This document shows positions 1 to 6,857 of a stretch of 14,111 bases of DNA, piece by piece. The stretch is taken from positions 1-14,111 of the forward strand of contig JADGEG010000035.1 in assembly GCA_016744485.1 (NCBI GenBank), read 5' to 3'. This stretch comes from Arcobacter sp. (GTDB taxonomy: Bacteria; Campylobacterota; Campylobacteria; Campylobacterales; Arcobacteraceae). The position numbers were made by a program, and so were the translations under genes. Within the stretch, counting starts at the first letter, position 1, and each line of letters starts with the position of its first letter. The notes beneath the pieces were generated by a model, which was given only the letters and a program-made list of their open reading frames with translations, had not been told where the DNA came from and did not search any database.

Positions 1-582
1 AACATAAGCTTTTGTTTTAAATCCAACTTCAATATTTTTAAAAATTTCATTATGATAAATTAAGCCTTCATATTCATTATTAATAATAACTTTAAAACCT
101 AAAGGTGTTTTAAAAAAAATCAATATATTTATTTCATCATTTTGGGAAAAATGGCTTACTTTAACATTTAATATAAATTTCTCACTTCCTATTAATCGAT
201 TTGTTTTTATATCTTCAATAATTTTAATAATTTTATAATTTCCAACACGAAAAACAGATTTTTGCTTATTTTTAGGTACAAGTAAATCTTTTGCTAAACC
301 TATATCAACAAAAGATCCAAACTTAGTAGTATCAACAACTTTTAAAAATGCAAATTCATTTTTCATAACATAAGGTATTAGTGTTGTACAAACTAGTCTA
401 TCTTCTGAATCTGTATAAACAAAAACATTAATAATGCAATCTAATTTAACATCATCTGCAATATAAGCATTTGGTAAAAGTATTTCTTCTTCATCTAAGC
501 TAATAAGGTATGCACCTGGTTCACTAATTCTATGAACTCTTAATTTATTAATTATTCCTATTTCAATATGTTTATTTATCAT
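1..582 (-). CDS. CvfB/YitL-type S1 RNA-binding protein, N-terminal part (cut by the window edge)
   Basis: The first 194 codons of a minus-strand gene are present and remain open at base 1. Translating from the ATG at 582 gives a protein starting MINKHIEIGIINKLRVHRIS. Seen: an S1-like block around residues 77-105 with FGSFVDIGLAKDLLVP, then a T-N-R-L-I-G-S-EKF segment near 125-137, and a second block with GFKVIINNEYEGLIYHNEIF near 166-185. Known: this order of an S1 domain, the 'xTxRLxxS' linker and the 'GfkViInn.y.GllyhnEiF' block is characteristic of the CvfB family, which has tandem S1 domains and a C-terminal winged helix and binds RNA. The start lies 3 bp after the SCO gene's stop, so it probably belongs to the copper operon by transcription. 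A role in copper handling is not implied by the sequence. The C-terminal half is outside the window. Confidence 0.8.
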   Translation of the reverse strand, partial: MINKHIEIGIINKLRVHRISEPGAYLISLDEEEILLPNAYIADDVKLDCIINVFVYTDSEDRLVCTTLIPYVMKNEFAFLKVVDTTKFGSFVDIGLAKDLLVPKNKQKSVFRVGNYKIIKIIEDIKTNRLIGSEKFILNVKVSHFSQNDEINILIFFKTPLGFKVIINNEYEGLIYHNEIFKNIEVGFKTKAYV

Positions 583-585
583 AAA

Positions 586-1149
586 TTATAATACTTTCTT
601 TAAAGTATTTTTTATTTCATTTACATTTGAAAAATCAGTTATTTTTGTAAAAAATTTACCTTTTTTATCAAAAATATAAATATAAGAAGTATGACTAACA
701 CTATAATCCATAGCCGAACCTTCGAGGTCAAGTACTTTATAATATGCACCATAATTTTTTATAATTTTATCTATATTTTTTCTATTCGATGTTGAACCTA
801 CAAAATTTTTATGAAAATACGAAGCATATTCTTTTAAGTTTTTCAACGTATCTCTTTTTGGATCAACAGAAATAAACAATGCTTTAAATTCATCTACTTT
901 TTCTTTTGGAAATGTATCAAGTGCAGCAGATAGTGTACTTAGACTTGTAGGACAAACATCTGGACAATAAGAATATCCAAAATATATAGCTAATATCTTT
1001 CCTTTAAAATCATCTTTTGAAATCTTACCATCAATAGTATCAACAGTAAAATCATACTTCATATTTTCTTTATACTCTTTAATTACTGGACTTAATAAAA
1101 TTATTAAAGCCGAGGATATAAGCAATATTATTAAAAAATTCTTTTTCAT
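586..1149 (-). CDS. SCO1/SenC family copper chaperone (thioredoxin-fold, membrane-anchored)
   Basis: This 187-residue protein has an N-terminal hydrophobic anchor (about residues 4-22) and a thioredoxin-like domain facing the periplasm. The copper-binding CxxxC motif is intact (C62 and C66 in YCPDVCP), as is the distal histidine ligand (H153 in VSHTSYIYIFD). The FISVDPKRDT block around 92-101 is typical of the family. Known role: SCO proteins carry Cu(I) or reduce thiols for the CuA or CuB centre of haem-copper oxidases. The start chosen is the ATG at 1149, one base after the upstream stop and with a GGAA just before it. A longer reading to 1182 adds 11 residues but would overlap the upstream gene and place charged residues before the anchor. 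The gene is the third of four in a tight minus-strand operon, next to a PCu(A)C chaperone, which supports oxidase copper delivery. Confidence 0.92.
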   Translation of the reverse strand: MKKNFLIILLISSALIILLSPVIKEYKENMKYDFTVDTIDGKISKDDFKGKILAIYFGYSYCPDVCPTSLSTLSAALDTFPKEKVDEFKALFISVDPKRDTLKNLKEYASYFHKNFVGSTSNRKNIDKIIKNYGAYYKVLDLEGSAMDYSVSHTSYIYIFDKKGKFFTKITDFSNVNEIKNTLKKVL

Positions 1150-1150
1150 T

Positions 1151-1612
1151 TTATTCCGTTTCAAATTGGTACCTAGCACCAATAGTTTTATTTTGTGTTT
1201 TAATTTCTATATCTATATTCCATTTCATTTTTCCTCTTGGACAAAGAGGTAAAATACCTTTTGCTTCATATAAACCTTTTCCTAAGTTTTTAAGTTTAAA
1301 ATTAAAATAACCCATAAACATACTAGTAGAATAAATATTTAAACTAGTATCTTCTAAAAAGTGATTTGAACTTTTTACTTTAAATACTAATGGTTTAAAA
1401 ACAGGAATACTTTTTGGAAAAACCTCTAATGATACAAATGTATTATCTTCTAGTGTAATACTACAAGAATTTTTATGTAAATTGCAATTTTCTTGTACAA
1501 TAAATTTGGTTTTTGTTTCAAAAATATTTATCAATTCTTTAAAATCTATCAAAAAATATGTAGATACTATTAAAATAATTGCTAAACTTTGAAAAATAAT
1601 ACTTTTAATCAT
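1151..1612 (-). CDS. Small membrane-anchored protein, FixH/YtkA-like, of copper operon
   Basis: This is a 153-residue protein with an uncleaved-looking membrane helix at about residues 5-22, followed by a periplasmic beta-rich domain. Seen: a Cys pair at C43 and C50, the segment SMFMGYFNFKLKNLGKGLYEA split over residues 97-117, and LCPRGKMKWNIDI around 123-135. The Met-x-Met-G...G-x-G-x-Y...G-x-x-x-W pattern resembles the FixH/YtkA beta-sandwich, which in other bacteria is linked to cytochrome oxidase assembly. That relation is inferred from pattern and context, not proven. The extra cysteines (43, 50, 124) and Met residues could bind copper. It sits 11 bp after the PCu(A)C gene and 1 bp before the SCO gene, and no clear ribosome-binding site is seen, so translational coupling is likely. 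Its exact function is not recognised. Confidence 0.7.
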   Translation of the reverse strand: MIKSIIFQSLAIILIVSTYFLIDFKELINIFETKTKFIVQENCNLHKNSCSITLEDNTFVSLEVFPKSIPVFKPLVFKVKSSNHFLEDTSLNIYSTSMFMGYFNFKLKNLGKGLYEAKGILPLCPRGKMKWNIDIEIKTQNKTIGARYQFETE

Positions 1613-1623
1613 AAAATATTATT

Positions 1624-2121
1624 TTAATGTGTTTTTATTTTCATCTTTTTCATTCCATGTTCTTGCATTTTCATCTTTTTCATTCCCACATGTTGCATTC
1701 CTTTCATTACTTTTTTTACAGGAGCATTAATACTAACTTTTGCACCATTAGAAAAAATCAACTCAAAATCAAAACTTTTTCCAACTTTTAGTTTTTTATT
1801 TAAACCAAGTAACATAATATGAAAACTACCTGGTTTTAAAATAGTTTTTGATAAAGCTTTTATATCAATTTTATCAACTTGATACATTTTCATAACATGA
1901 TTTTTCATTTCATGAGTATGTAGCTCAATATTTTTTGCAATATTTGATTTTACTTCAAGTAAAGATACATTTTTGGAAGTATGATTTACAATAGTTAGAA
2001 ACAATGCTGAGTTAGGAATACTTGGAGGTATTTCTCTTATATAAGAATTTTTTACTTCAATAGATGAGGCCAACATACTTGCTACAAGTACTAAACTTAA
2101 CAAAACAATCTTTTTTAACAT
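1624..2121 (-). CDS. PCu(A)C periplasmic copper chaperone with Met/His-rich tail
   Basis: This 165-residue protein starts with a signal peptide (about residues 1-20, ending SMLASS). The family's Cu(I)-binding pattern H-x10-M-x21-H-x-M is met exactly by H68, M79, H101 and M103, the last two in PGSFHIMLLGL. Known role: PCu(A)C proteins collect periplasmic copper and hand it to the CuA site or to SCO proteins during cytochrome oxidase maturation. After the cupredoxin-like domain (to about residue 135) there is an extra tail of about 28 residues rich in Met, His and Lys, ending in two 10-residue repeats (146-155 GMKKMKMQEH and 156-165 GMKKMKIKTH). This tail probably adds metal-binding capacity. 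It is the first gene of the operon, with a TATAAT box 29 bp upstream of its ATG and an AAGG ribosome site. Confidence 0.93.
   Translation of the reverse strand: MLKKIVLLSLVLVASMLASSIEVKNSYIREIPPSIPNSALFLTIVNHTSKNVSLLEVKSNIAKNIELHTHEMKNHVMKMYQVDKIDIKALSKTILKPGSFHIMLLGLNKKLKVGKSFDFELIFSNGAKVSINAPVKKVMKGMQHVGMKKMKMQEHGMKKMKIKTH
1637..1686. repeat. Tandem 30-bp repeat in the PCu(A)C tail
   Basis: An identical 20-base block occurs at 1637-1656 and 1667-1686, a period of 30 bp. It encodes the paired GMKKMK units at the C-terminus of the copper chaperone. In-frame period and near-identity at DNA level suggest recent duplication of one 10-residue metal-binding unit. Confidence 0.85.
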
Positions 2122-2149
2122 TTTTTAACCTTTTTTTTAAATTTAGATT

Positions 2150-2155
2150 ATTATA
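2150..2155 (-). promoter_or_regulatory. Probable -10 box of the copper operon promoter
   Basis: A perfect TATAAT reads on the minus strand, followed by an A/T-rich leader and AAAAAAGG before the PCu(A)C ATG at 2121. No clear -35 box is seen, as is common for vegetative promoters in Campylobacterota. No copper-regulator palindrome is evident in the short leader. Confidence 0.5.
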
Positions 2156-2188
2156 AAAAATAAAAGTTAATTTTATGTTAAAAATTAA
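2156..2188 (-). terminator. A/T-only hairpin with T tract after the glycosyltransferase gene
   Basis: TTAATTTT at 2167-2174 pairs with AAAATTAA at 2181-2188 around a 6-base loop. On the minus strand the stem is followed by a T-rich run. It lies directly after the glycosyltransferase stop and just before the copper operon promoter, so it fits a weak intrinsic terminator in a low-GC genome. Confidence 0.4.
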
Positions 2189-2191
2189 AAC

Positions 2192-3298
2192 TTATTTAAT
2201 AGATTCAAATACTTTATGCATATTTCTTGCTATTGATTTATTATTTCTAATATCAAGCAATCTTTTTTGTCCTTTAATTCCAACTTCGCTTACTTCATCT
2301 TTTGATAGACTAATAATAGTTTCTAGCTTTTGAGTAATAGAATCTACATCAAATTTACAAAACCATGCATCAAAATCATCTGTAAAAATATTTAAAGTAT
2401 CTGCATTTGCTGTCATTATAGAAGGAACTGCTGAAGAATAATAATTTAAAACTTTTACAGGAGTAGAAGTATTAAAAAGTGAAATATCAGGCAGTATGGA
2501 AACACCAATATCAGCTTGTGCTATTAAAGCTAAAAGTTCTTTTTTAGTTGTAGCTACAAAAAATTTAACATTTTCACCTAATCTTAAACTTGGATACTGT
2601 GCAATTAATTTTTTTGCATAATCTTCTTCTTCTGTTGCAAGCATTAACGTAAAATTACCCTTCGTGTTTGCAAAAGCTTCTAATACGATATTAAATTCTC
2701 TAATTTTATCCAAAGCCCCACAAAAGAAAAATCTTTTTTCTTCACCAGTATGTTGTATATTATCATGAAGAACTTCAGGATCAATTGCAGGTGGAATTAT
2801 AAACGATTTAATATTAACATCTGAAAAATATGTTTCATGTAATTTTTGAGATGATGGCATAAATAAATCACATTTATTAATTAATTGGGTTTCAGAAAAT
2901 GTCTCTAATTTACTTGTAAATTTACTAAGAAAAGTTGCCTTTGATGCAAATTCTACTTTGGCTCTTTTTTTTGGAAAAGAAAATCTATACCCTATTTTAA
3001 AATTATATTTATCTTTAACTTTTAATATTGTTTTTAAAATACTTCCTGTATTTCGTATAACCACGTAAGAATAAGAATTAACATCGACACCATATCTTTC
3101 TAACTCACCTAATACATCATTTTTATTTATACTTGGAATTACAAATCTTTCATCTTTAAATTGAGTATCTGTTTTAAAATCAGAAAAATATACAACATCA
3201 ACTTCATAATATTTTCTTAAATATTTTTTAAATAAAGGACCTATGAAACTATGATCTGTATATTCATCTTGATCTGTTATATATAAAAATTTTTTCAT
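2192..3298 (-). CDS. Group 1 (GT4-like) glycosyltransferase
   Basis: This is a 368-residue cytoplasmic protein with two Rossmann-like halves and no signal peptide. The C-terminal half shows the GT-B features: FFCGALDKIREFNIVLEAF around 191-209, then QADIGVSILPD at 261-271 and STPVKVLNYYSSAVPSI at 278-294. The last matches the 'S.P.Kl.EYla.g.PvI' nucleotide-sugar binding loop of GT4 enzymes, with Asn (N285) where many have Glu. Between the halves is the segment FIIPPAIDPEVLHD (167-180), like the 'vipnGvD' motif. The donor and acceptor cannot be told from sequence; a surface polysaccharide or protein glycan is likely. It is transcribed alone, with a strong AGGAGA ribosome site 6 bases before its ATG and a TATAAT box upstream. 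Its neighbours are not sugar-related. Confidence 0.8.
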   Translation of the reverse strand: MKKFLYITDQDEYTDHSFIGPLFKKYLRKYYEVDVVYFSDFKTDTQFKDERFVIPSINKNDVLGELERYGVDVNSYSYVVIRNTGSILKTILKVKDKYNFKIGYRFSFPKKRAKVEFASKATFLSKFTSKLETFSETQLINKCDLFMPSSQKLHETYFSDVNIKSFIIPPAIDPEVLHDNIQHTGEEKRFFFCGALDKIREFNIVLEAFANTKGNFTLMLATEEEDYAKKLIAQYPSLRLGENVKFFVATTKKELLALIAQADIGVSILPDISLFNTSTPVKVLNYYSSAVPSIMTANADTLNIFTDDFDAWFCKFDVDSITQKLETIISLSKDEVSEVGIKGQKRLLDIRNNKSIARNMHKVFESIK

Positions 3299-3330
3299 AA
3301 TTTATCTCCTGTTCTTTATAGTTTGAAAGT

Positions 3331-3336
3331 ATTATA
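3331..3336 (-). promoter_or_regulatory. Probable -10 box for the glycosyltransferase gene
   Basis: TATAAT reads on the minus strand about 33 bp before the ATG at 3298, with AGGAGA (3306-3311) between them. No convincing -35 element is visible. Confidence 0.5.
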
Positions 3337-3380
3337 CTTCAGATTTGATAAAAATATATAATATTTTATGATTTTTCTTG

Positions 3381-3386
3381 TAAAAT
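3381..3386 (+). promoter_or_regulatory. Possible -10 box for folA
   Basis: GTAAAAT in the divergent intergenic region fits the Campylobacterota vegetative -10 form (gnTAnaaT). It lies about 57 bp before the folA ATG. The region is so A/T-rich that other boxes are possible. Confidence 0.3.
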
Positions 3387-3442
3387 ATAAATATATGTGA
3401 AAAATTAGCTCTTTTAAATACAAAAAAAAGGTAAAATAATAA

Positions 3443-3949
3443 ATGTTAGTTTCACTAATCGTGGCATATGGTAATAATTGGCAAATAGGTTTAAATAATA
3501 AACTTTTATGGTATATAAAAAAAGATTTAGAAAATTTTAAAGCTTTAACACAAGGTCATCATATAATAATGGGACGAGAAACCTTTTTATCTATAAATAA
3601 AATTCTTCATAAAAGAACAAATATTGTTTTATCAAAAACAAATTTTTACCATAAAGATGTTCATACTTTTACTCAAATTAAAAAAGCCTTAGATTTTTGT
3701 AAAAAAAACAAAGAACAAGAAGTATTTATCATTGGTGGTGCACAAATTTATGAATTATGCTTTCCATATGTAAACAAATTGTATTTAACAAAAGTAAATT
3801 ATGATGGACCAGCAGATACATATTTAAAAAATATTGATTTCAAACCTTGGGTTTGTGAAAAAGAAGAATTTTATAAAGAAATTATACAAAATGGAAAAAC
3901 TAAAACTTTAGCATGGACCTATAAAGTATATTATAAAATAAAAAATTAA
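3443..3949 (+). CDS. folA: Dihydrofolate reductase
   Basis: The 168-residue product should reduce dihydrofolate to tetrahydrofolate with NADPH. Seen in order: SLIVAYGNNWQIGLNNKLLW (4-23), the catalytic acid D28 in KKDL, MGRETF (43-48) for NADPH and substrate contacts, IVLSK (61-65), the FIIGGAQIYE loop (95-104), the LTKV strand (115-118) and DTYL (125-128). Length matches the family. Oddities: the usual 'LPWxLPxDL' reads LLWYIKKDL, so both prolines are lost, and 'LPGR' reads LHKR. The catalytic Asp and Trp remain, so the enzyme is probably active. C. jejuni and H. pylori are generally described as lacking folA, so its presence is notable for the group. It is a single gene between a divergent glycosyltransferase and two lipoprotein genes, preceded by AAAAGG. 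A plasmid-type trimethoprim-resistance dfr is less likely given no mobile context and matching base composition. Confidence 0.9.
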   Translation: MLVSLIVAYGNNWQIGLNNKLLWYIKKDLENFKALTQGHHIIMGRETFLSINKILHKRTNIVLSKTNFYHKDVHTFTQIKKALDFCKKNKEQEVFIIGGAQIYELCFPYVNKLYLTKVNYDGPADTYLKNIDFKPWVCEKEEFYKEIIQNGKTKTLAWTYKVYYKIKN

Positions 3950-3980
3950 AAGCTTCAAGAGTATGTAAGTTATTTTTTAA

Positions 3981-3986
3981 TAAAAT
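3981..3986 (+). promoter_or_regulatory. Possible -10 box for the FlgO-like gene pair
   Basis: TAAAAT within TAATAAAATCTTAG lies 26 bp before the strong ribosome site AAAGGGG (4001-4007). No sigma-54 (GG-N10-GC) or sigma-28 flagellar promoter is visible between folA and the lipoprotein gene. Confidence 0.3.
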
Positions 3987-4012
3987 CTTAGCACATATAC
4001 AAAGGGGAATTT

Positions 4013-4678
4013 ATGTATACAGCTTTTTTAAAAATTAGTTTTGCAATCATTTTGGCAATTTTATTCACTAGTTGTGCATTTAATCAATCGAAAACAAATA
4101 ATAATTACTCAAATAATGGTGTAGTAAAAGAAAACAATAAAGTTCAAATTACAAAAAGTCATTTACAAATAGCAAAAGATAAGCAAAAAAATATTGTAAG
4201 ACAAAATACAATCGAAGCTACTATTACCTCACTTGCTACTCAAATGATGAGGAATAAAAAGATGAATACAAATAAACCCGTATTAATTACTTCTTTTGTC
4301 AGACTTGATAACTTGAAAAAAACTACAGAGTTTGGAAGAATTATTAGTGAAAGTTTAATTAATGAATTATCTAATAGAGGTTTTAATATTATTGAATATA
4401 GAGGACAATTAAATGTATCTATAAATGATGAAGGTGAATATTTCATAAGTAGAAAAATTAAAAAATTAAAAAGTGATATACCAAATACTTATGTAGTTGT
4501 AGGAACTTATTCAAGACAGTATGGAAAAATTATGTTAAATGCAAGAGTTATTGATAATATTACAGGAAAAATTATCTCAACTTCAAGATCAACATACAAT
4601 CATCAAAGAAGAAATGATTGTATTTTATTTAAAGACTGTAAGCCAGCTAGAACAATTAGAATTATACAAGAAAAATAA
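4013..4678 (+). CDS. FlgO-like outer-membrane lipoprotein (first of a tandem pair)
   Basis: The 221-residue product starts with a lipoprotein signal: a hydrophobic stretch (7-18) then FTSC with lipidation at C21. After an Asn/Lys-rich linker (22-65), residues 70-195 match a FlgO domain: LITSFVRLDNL (91-101), FGRIISESLINELSNRGFNIIEY (107-129, written here across several helices and strands), YVVVGTYS (160-167) and LNARVIDNITGKIIST (175-190). Known: FlgO in Vibrio is an outer-membrane protein needed for flagellar stability and motility. Whether this protein serves the flagellum is inferred from family only. A C-terminal Cys pair (C203, C209 in NDCILFKDCKP) could form a disulfide and is absent from the neighbouring paralogue. 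It has a strong AAGGGG ribosome site and is followed after 5 bp by the second gene. Confidence 0.8.
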   Translation: MYTAFLKISFAIILAILFTSCAFNQSKTNNNYSNNGVVKENNKVQITKSHLQIAKDKQKNIVRQNTIEATITSLATQMMRNKKMNTNKPVLITSFVRLDNLKKTTEFGRIISESLINELSNRGFNIIEYRGQLNVSINDEGEYFISRKIKKLKSDIPNTYVVVGTYSRQYGKIMLNARVIDNITGKIISTSRSTYNHQRRNDCILFKDCKPARTIRIIQEK

Positions 4679-4683
4679 ATTAT

Positions 4684-5268
4684 ATGATTGAACAAAGAAA
4701 AAAAATATTAAAGATATTCTCTTCTTTAATGTTTTTACTTGTATTTTTAAATTCTTGTGCATATCACAAGGATTTGACAGGTACAAATGACTTTCATAGT
4801 TTAGTATCAAACTTAGTAAAAAAATCATCTATAAAGTTTAAAAAATATATTTCATTAGATGAAGTTGTTCTTGTATCTGATTTTGTTAATTTAGACAAAC
4901 TCAAAAATCATTCAAAATTAGGGTTTTTATTATCTCATAGTTTAAAAGACAGTTTATTAAATAAAAATATTATTGTAAGAGAAGTTGAAGTAAGTGAAAA
5001 TTTTTTACTTGGGAAACATGGATTTAATGTATTAACAAGAAAGCAAAAAAACATTAAAAACAAAACAATTACAAATTCAAGGTATGCAGTAGTTGGAACA
5101 TATATACTTACAAAAAAGAACTTAATTGTATTTGTAAAATTAATTAATATTTACACAGGAGATATCTTAAGTTCAGCACAAGATAAAATAAGTATAGATG
5201 AAGAAATATTGGATCTAGAAAAAACAAAAAAACAAAAAAGATTTATAATTACACCTTTAGTTTTATAA
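4684..5268 (+). CDS. FlgO-like lipoprotein (second of a tandem pair)
   Basis: This 194-residue lipoprotein has a basic N-terminus, a hydrophobic stretch (11-22) and lipobox LNSC with C25 as the modified residue. Residues 38-165 align with the FlgO domain of the preceding gene: VVLVSDFVNLDKL (61-73), LGFLLSHSLKDSLLNKNI (79-96), YAVVGTYILTKKNLIVFVKL (134-153) and NIYTGDILSS (155-164). The match in order and spacing shows the two are paralogues, but they are well diverged. No clear ribosome site precedes its ATG, which lies 5 bp after the previous stop, so translation is probably coupled. Its membrane location (outer or inner) cannot be fixed, although Ala at +2 suits outer-membrane sorting. It converges on recJ with only 8 bp between the stops. 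Confidence 0.75.
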   Translation: MIEQRKKILKIFSSLMFLLVFLNSCAYHKDLTGTNDFHSLVSNLVKKSSIKFKKYISLDEVVLVSDFVNLDKLKNHSKLGFLLSHSLKDSLLNKNIIVREVEVSENFLLGKHGFNVLTRKQKNIKNKTITNSRYAVVGTYILTKKNLIVFVKLINIYTGDILSSAQDKISIDEEILDLEKTKKQKRFIITPLVL

Positions 5269-5292
5269 AAAAATTTCTAAAAAGTTTTTATA
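5264..5292. terminator. Possible weak bidirectional terminator between convergent genes
   Basis: TATAAAAA at 5264-5271 pairs with TTTTTATA at 5285-5292 around a 13-base loop. It spans the stops of the FlgO-like gene and of recJ. The stem has no G-C pair, so it may be chance in A/T-rich sequence. Confidence 0.2.
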
Positions 5293-6857
5293 ATATCTTT
5301 AATTAAAAATTGTAAAGAAGTTTTTCCCATAAACTCATTTTTATTAACATTAACTATTAAATCTATATAATTGTCATTTATGTTTTGTGTTGAGTAAAAT
5401 TTTAAAGCTTCATATATAAATCCATTACTATTTAAAGTTAATCTTAAATGATTTTTATCTTTTCCAAATAACTCTGTTTTTAATATTTGTGCATTTTTTA
5501 TAGAAAATATTGGTTTTACATTATCTAAACCATAAGGTTCAAACCTTTGTATTATCTCAATAAACTCCAAATCAACACAAGAAACATCTATTTCTCCTAA
5601 AACTTCTGGTTCTATATATAGTTGAGTTTCTTGCTCTAATTGTGTATTAATTTGAAGTTTAAATTGTTCAATATTTGTTTCTTTTAAAGATAAACCAGCA
5701 GCATTTTTATGTCCACCAAAACCAAATAAAAGTTTAGAAGTTTGCTTTATTATTGTATAAAGGTTAATATTGGCATTTGCTCGCACACTTCCTTTTGCAA
5801 TTCCATTAGAAATAGAAAAGACAAAAGCTGGTTTTTTATACTTATGTAATAATTTAGCAGCAACTATACCTATTACTCCTTCATGCCAATCTTCACCCCA
5901 AACTATAACTGCACTATCTTGTTCTTTAATTTTAGTATCTGCTTTTTGTAAAATACTTTCTTGTATTGTTTTTCTGTATGAATTTAATTCCTCAAGAATA
6001 CTTAGACGATGACTTGCTTCATATTCATCTTGTGATAATAAAAAAGATAAAGCAAGTTTTGCATCATCCATTCGTCCTGCACTATTAATCAAAGGTGCAA
6101 TAAAAAATGCTATATCATCTGAAATAAAAATATTTTTTTTCATTTTTTCATTTAACTTTTTAAAAGCAGGTCTAGCAGATGATTTTATTTTTTTTAAACC
6201 ATATTTTACCATTAAATAATTAAGATCAGTCATTGGCATAATATCAGCAATTATGGCAACACACAAAAGATCAAAAAAACTTGCCATATCAATATCTAAT
6301 AATAGTTCTTTTTTTAAAGCAACACATAAGTACCAAGCAACTTGAGCGCCACAAATATTTTTAATAGGAAATTTACAATCTTTTTGTTTTGGATTAATAA
6401 TTGCATAAGCATTTGGTATATGATTTGAAACAGTATGATGATCTGTGATTATTACATCTATATTTTTATCATTTAGTAAGTTTACTGCTTCAAATGCACC
6501 TATACCATTATCAACAGTAATTACCAAACCTGAAGAAATAAAATCAACAATTTTAACAGATAACCCATAACCATGTTGAAATCTATTTGGTATTATATAG
6601 TTAACTTTAATATTTATTTGTTTAAAAAAATCAAGCATTATTGTAGTTGATACGACACCATCAACATCATAATCACCTACAATTGTAATTTGTTCTTTAT
6701 TTAAAATAGCTTTTTTAATTCTTAATGTAGCTTTTTTTATATCTTTAAAACTATTGGGTTGAGGAATTTGTGATAATTTAGAAAATTTTCTATTTTTATA
6801 TCTATTGCTTAAAATAGAAAATAATTTCTCTTTTGTAATTAACTTTTTTTTATCTAT
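5277..6857 (-). CDS. recJ: Single-stranded-DNA exonuclease RecJ; start codon not canonical
   Basis: RecJ is a 5'-3' single-strand DNA exonuclease of the DHH phosphoesterase family acting in recombination and repair. Numbered from the ATA at 6857 (526 residues, near the usual length for this group), the motifs are: GDYDVDG (61-67), TVDNG (114-118), DHH (139-141), GRMDDA (261-266), WHEGVIGIVA (324-333) and FGGHKNAAG in the DHHA1 region (GGH 381-383). The first in-frame ATG is at 6638, after motif I, so a start there would give an inactive 453-residue protein. From the in-frame stop at 6873-6875 to 6638 there is no ATG, GTG or TTG. The homologous N-terminus begins about IDKKKLITKEKLF. The ATA at 6857 overlaps the pyrG stop and would suit coupled initiation; ATT at 6839 is an alternative. 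A start-codon mutation or sequence error is also possible. Function is certain by family, the start is not. Confidence 0.85.
   Translation of the reverse strand: MDKKKLITKEKLFSILSNRYKNRKFSKLSQIPQPNSFKDIKKATLRIKKAILNKEQITIVGDYDVDGVVSTTIMLDFFKQINIKVNYIIPNRFQHGYGLSVKIVDFISSGLVITVDNGIGAFEAVNLLNDKNIDVIITDHHTVSNHIPNAYAIINPKQKDCKFPIKNICGAQVAWYLCVALKKELLLDIDMASFFDLLCVAIIADIMPMTDLNYLMVKYGLKKIKSSARPAFKKLNEKMKKNIFISDDIAFFIAPLINSAGRMDDAKLALSFLLSQDEYEASHRLSILEELNSYRKTIQESILQKADTKIKEQDSAVIVWGEDWHEGVIGIVAAKLLHKYKKPAFVFSISNGIAKGSVRANANINLYTIIKQTSKLLFGFGGHKNAAGLSLKETNIEQFKLQINTQLEQETQLYIEPEVLGEIDVSCVDLEFIEIIQRFEPYGLDNVKPIFSIKNAQILKTELFGKDKNHLRLTLNSNGFIYEALKFYSTQNINDNYIDLIVNVNKNEFMGKTSLQFLIKDIIKTF

Noticed and set aside
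1150..1182. Longer SCO protein starting at 1182
   Set aside because: It would overlap the upstream gene by 32 bases; the ATG at 1149 gives a normal anchor and has GGAA upstream.
3443..3949. folA as a mobile trimethoprim-resistance dfr gene
   Set aside because: No integrase, transposase, attC-like site or composition change is seen around it.
4240..4446. Minus-strand reading frame inside the first FlgO-like gene
   Set aside because: It is antisense to a supported FlgO domain and has no ribosome site or recognisable motif.
4625..4828. Minus-strand reading frame across the junction of the two FlgO-like genes
   Set aside because: It lies antisense to both coding regions, and its hydrophobic Phe/Leu run is what poly-A coding DNA gives in reverse.
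5770..6012. Plus-strand reading frame within recJ
   Set aside because: Antisense to conserved RecJ motifs; no independent support.
5277..6638. RecJ as a 453-residue protein starting at the first ATG
   Set aside because: It would begin after motif I (GDYDVDG), which is encoded just upstream in the same frame, so the gene must be longer.
6843..6851. A frameshift in the poly-A run near the recJ start hiding an ATG in another frame
   Set aside because: None of the three frames has an ATG near this point; one ends at the pyrG stop and the other has TAA TAG just upstream.
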